Of a DNA stretch of 6,323 nt, positions 4,216-6,323 are shown piece by piece (the stretch's first letter is position 1; each line of letters opens with the position of its first letter). Location of the stretch: assembly GCA_031987425.1 (NCBI GenBank), contig DALZZL010000192.1, positions 1 through 6,323 of the forward strand, read 5' to 3'. A program made the translations under genes and the position numbers. The stretch is from Stenotrophomonas_A sp002429615 (GTDB lineage: Bacteria > Pseudomonadota > Gammaproteobacteria > Xanthomonadales > Xanthomonadaceae). The notes below the pieces were generated by a model. That model saw only the letters and a list, made by a program, of their open reading frames with translations. It had not been told where the DNA came from and searched no databases.

Positions 4216-6323
4216 ATGCGTCTTGTCCGCCTGTTGTGTCTGTGTCTGGCCTTGTCGCCGGCCTTGCCGGTGCTGGCGGTGGAACCGGCGCCACCCAAGT
4301 CCGCCGCGCCGGCGATCGACGCGCGTCCGTTCCCGCGCCAGTTCACCGTGCAGGGCACGCAGTTCAGCGTGCACGAGCCGCAGTACGACAGCTGGCAGGA
4401 CGACCGCCTCAAGGGCCGCTTCGTGATGTCGGTGAAGAACGGCACCCATGCCGGCCCGGACGGAAAGCCGCAGGACGTGCTCGACTACGGTGTCGTCAGC
4501 TTCACGGCCCGCACGCAGATCGACAAGGCCGCCCGCGCGGTGGTGCTGACCGACATCGTGTTCGACAGCGCCCGCTTTCCCACCGCCGGCGCGCAGCAGG
4601 CGCATTACCTGGAACTGGCGCGCTCGGTCATCCACGACAAGCGCACGCTGACCGTCTCGCTGGATCAGCTCGAAGCGGCGCTGGAGATCCAGGCCGCGCG
4701 CATCACCGCGCGTTCGCTGCCGGTGCGCAACGACGCACCGGATATCGTCTTCAGCACCGGGCCGGCGGTGCTGGTGCTGGTCGATGGCACGCCCAGTCTC
4801 AAGCCCAGCGGCGTGGCCGGCGTGCAGCGCGTGGTCAACACCCGCTCGCTGCTGCTGGAGCAGGGCGGGCGTTACTACACGCGCATCGGCGGCCACTGGG
4901 CCGCCGCGCCGACGCTGGACGGGCCGTGGACGGCCGCGGCGAAGGTGGACCCGGCGTTGCCCCGGGCCGCCGACGCGGCGGTGGCGGGCAAGCAGGTCGA
5001 TGCGCTGGACAAGCCGCCACAGGCGCTGCAGCAGTCGCTCGCCGCCGGGCAGCTGCCGCAGATACAGGTGCGCACGCATCCGGCCGAACTCATCACCACC
5101 CAGGGCGATCCGCAGTTCGTTGCGATCCCCGGTACCGGGCTGAGTTTCATCGACAACACCGGCGCGGACGTCTTCATCGACGCCGCGCAGGACCACGCGT
5201 GGTACGTGCTGGTGTCCGGCCGCTGGTTCACCGCGCCGGGCGCGCAGGGGCCGTGGCGCTTCGTGGCCGCGGACAAGCTGCCGGCCGATTTCGCCAAGAT
5301 CCCGCCCGACAGTCCCAAGAGCGGCGTGTTGGCGTCGATTCCCGGCACGCCGGAGTCCAAGGAGGCGCTGATCGCCAACAGCATCCCGCAGACCGCCACG
5401 GTCAACCGGCGCCAGGCCAGCCTCAGCGTGCAGTACGACGGCGCGCCGCAGTTCAAGCCGATCGAAGGCACGCCGCTGCAGTACGCCTGGAACACGCCGG
5501 TGCCGGTGATCCGTGTCGCCGCCGACCGCTTCTTCGCCGTCGACAAGGGCGTGTGGTTCCAGGCCAGCGCCGCGACCGGCCCGTGGACGGTCGCCACCAC
5601 GGTGCCGTCGGTGATCTACACCATCCCGACGAGCTCGCCGCTGCACTACGTCACCTACGTGCGCGTGTACGGCGGCAGCGGGGACGAGGTGTACGTCGGC
5701 TACACCCCCGGCTACTACGGCACGGTGGTGAGCGACGGCGTGGTGGTCTACGGCACCGGCTATTCCTGCACGCCGTGGATCGGCGCGTACTGGTACGGCT
5801 GCCCGGCCACCTACGGCATGGGCGTGTACTTCGGCTGGAACGCCTGGGTCGGCTGGACCTTCGGCTGGGGCTGGGGCTGGTACGACGGCTGGTATGGCCC
5901 CTATGACCCCTGGTGGGGGCCGTGGTGGGGCCCGGCCTATCCCTGGGGCTACTGGGGCGGCGGCGCGGCGGCCTGGAACGTCTACGGGCACTGGGGCAAC
6001 GCGGCCGTGCGCGGCACCGCCGCGGCCTGGGCCGATCCGTGGACCGGCAACTATGGCCGTGCCGCGCGCGGCGGCTACTACAACGAGGCCACCGGCGGAC
6101 GCGGAATCGGCCGCGCCGGCATCAACACCAACGCCTATACCGGCACCACCACCGCCGGCGCGCAGGGCCTGCGTTACAACCCGCAGACCGGGCGCGTGGT
6201 GGCTGGCGAGCATGGCGCGGCGGTCAATCCGTACACGGGGCAAGGCGTGGCTGGCGGTGACCGCACCACGGTGAACACGCGCACCGGGCGGGTGACCCAG
6301 AGCGCCGGCGCGGCCGGCGTGGG
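4216..6323 (+). CDS. Large secreted Trp-rich repeat protein ('carbohydrate-binding family V/XII'-like), 3' end cut
   Basis: The frame is open for 702 codons with no stop and runs off the right edge. Residues 1-21 form a signal peptide (Arg2 and Arg5, a Leu-rich core, then VLA before Val22), so the product is exported. After an uncharacterised domain (about 35-170), three related modules follow at about 175-242, 281-350 and 399-460. Each has paired aromatics, a Gly-x-Trp and a closing GPW (ends at 238, 347, 457). Residues 536-595 hold 15 Trp in 60. From 607 on, six 16-residue repeats begin [N/D]xxTG. Cys518 and Cys529 could pair. The Trp-x-Ala and GPW pattern recalls chitin-binding CBM5/12, and I recall similar proteins being annotated 'carbohydrate-binding family V/XII', without demonstrated function. 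A polysaccharide-binding or cell-surface structural role is inference. A GGGAG site and divergence from ldh suggest it has its own promoter. Confidence 0.88.
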   Translation, partial: MRLVRLLCLCLALSPALPVLAVEPAPPKSAAPAIDARPFPRQFTVQGTQFSVHEPQYDSWQDDRLKGRFVMSVKNGTHAGPDGKPQDVLDYGVVSFTARTQIDKAARAVVLTDIVFDSARFPTAGAQQAHYLELARSVIHDKRTLTVSLDQLEAALEIQAARITARSLPVRNDAPDIVFSTGPAVLVLVDGTPSLKPSGVAGVQRVVNTRSLLLEQGGRYYTRIGGHWAAAPTLDGPWTAAAKVDPALPRAADAAVAGKQVDALDKPPQALQQSLAAGQLPQIQVRTHPAELITTQGDPQFVAIPGTGLSFIDNTGADVFIDAAQDHAWYVLVSGRWFTAPGAQGPWRFVAADKLPADFAKIPPDSPKSGVLASIPGTPESKEALIANSIPQTATVNRRQASLSVQYDGAPQFKPIEGTPLQYAWNTPVPVIRVAADRFFAVDKGVWFQASAATGPWTVATTVPSVIYTIPTSSPLHYVTYVRVYGGSGDEVYVGYTPGYYGTVVSDGVVVYGTGYSCTPWIGAYWYGCPATYGMGVYFGWNAWVGWTFGWGWGWYDGWYGPYDPWWGPWWGPAYPWGYWGGGAAAWNVYGHWGNAAVRGTAAAWADPWTGNYGRAARGGYYNEATGGRGIGRAGINTNAYTGTTTAGAQGLRYNPQTGRVVAGEHGAAVNPYTGQGVAGGDRTTVNTRTGRVTQSAGAAGV
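4738..5595 (+). repeat. Three diverged protein modules ending in GPW
   Basis: Within the secreted protein, residues 175-242, 281-350 and 399-460 share one layout: a beta-rich lead, a G-x-P element, an Asn-Thr pair (VVNT, IDNT, AWNT), an aromatic pair or Trp-Tyr, then G-x-W, an Ala, and GPW. The closing parts are YYTRIGGHWAAAPTLDGPW, WYVLVSGRWFTAPGAQGPW and FFAVDKGVWFQASAATGPW. The spacing from the aromatic pair to the final Trp is 18 residues in each copy. This points to ancient internal duplication of one fold. Confidence 0.75.
5821..6000 (+). other. Trp/Gly/Tyr-rich segment of the secreted protein
   Basis: These 60 codons (residues 536-595) encode 15 tryptophans, including a GWGWGW run and two Trp-Trp pairs in PWWGPWWGP. 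All other residues are mainly Gly, Pro, Tyr and Ala. It links the module region to the C-terminal repeats. Such a segment could stack on glycans or lie at a membrane surface; neither can be settled from sequence alone. Confidence 0.8.
6034..6321 (+). repeat. Six tandem 16-residue (48-bp) repeats, consensus NxxTG
   Basis: The pentapeptides DPWTG, NEATG, NAYTG, NPQTG, NPYTG and NTRTG begin at residues 607, 623, 639, 655, 671 and 687, an exact 16-residue period. Gly or Ala recurs at positions 9-10, and Tyr, Val or Thr closes each unit. A degenerate earlier unit may occupy 591-606. The sixth unit ends at base 6321, so the array may continue past the window. The period suggests a beta-solenoid-like or extended repetitive tail. 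Confidence 0.85.

Noticed and set aside
4200..5906. Plus-strand GTG-started 568-codon frame
   Set aside because: Offset shadow of the 4216 gene: no ribosome binding site, Arg/Gly/Ala-rich, and none of the repeats or modules appear in it.
4123..6243. Minus-strand 706-codon open frame opposite the secreted protein
   Set aside because: Ala/Gly/Arg/His-rich with no motif. The plus-strand frame from 4216 has a ribosome binding site, signal peptide, modules and in-phase repeats.
6034..6321. 48-bp repeats as a CRISPR array or DNA satellite
   Set aside because: The repeats are diverged at DNA level, have no constant repeat with variable spacers, and stay in phase with a coding frame, so they are protein repeats.

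Overview
The window is GC-rich DNA (roughly two thirds G+C by eye), with the codon usage of a high-GC proteobacterium. An autotransporter with a C-terminal outer-membrane barrel shows a Gram-negative host. A Bacillus-type leucine dehydrogenase beside a subtilisin-family autotransporter protease fits the Xanthomonadaceae (Stenotrophomonas, Xanthomonas, Lysobacter and relatives). That placement is inference from gene content; no rRNA or other marker gene is present.

There are three large genes and one intergenic region. (1) Bases 1-2790, plus strand: the 3' part of a subtilisin-like (S8) autotransporter serine protease. Its signal-peptide end lies off the left edge; the complete catalytic domain, beta-rich stalk and barrel are present. 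(2) Bases 2795-3898, minus strand: a complete leucine dehydrogenase, convergent with gene 1 and separated from it by 4 bases. (3) Bases 3899-4215: a 317-base divergent intergenic region. It is dense in candidate control elements: a possible ldh -10 box inside a 9-bp direct repeat, a terminator-shaped hairpin at the presumed start of the ldh leader, two GC hairpins, a CGTAG/CTACG palindrome, and a hairpin whose 3' arm covers the ribosome binding site of gene 3. (4) Bases 4216 to the right edge, plus strand: a large secreted protein, open for 702 codons and still running. It has a signal peptide, three copies of a beta-rich module ending in Gly-Pro-Trp, an extremely Trp-rich segment, and six tandem 16-residue repeats. 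It resembles proteins labelled 'carbohydrate-binding family V/XII', which to my knowledge have no established function.

The genes do not form an operon: gene 1 and ldh converge, ldh and gene 3 diverge. Two of the three act at the cell envelope or outside it. Leucine dehydrogenase feeds branched-chain amino acid catabolism, which in Xanthomonadaceae plausibly supplies iso-branched fatty acid primers. I see no mobile element, CRISPR array, tRNA or rRNA. The parts most likely to be undescribed are the modular architecture of gene 3 and the structured leaders in the intergenic region.
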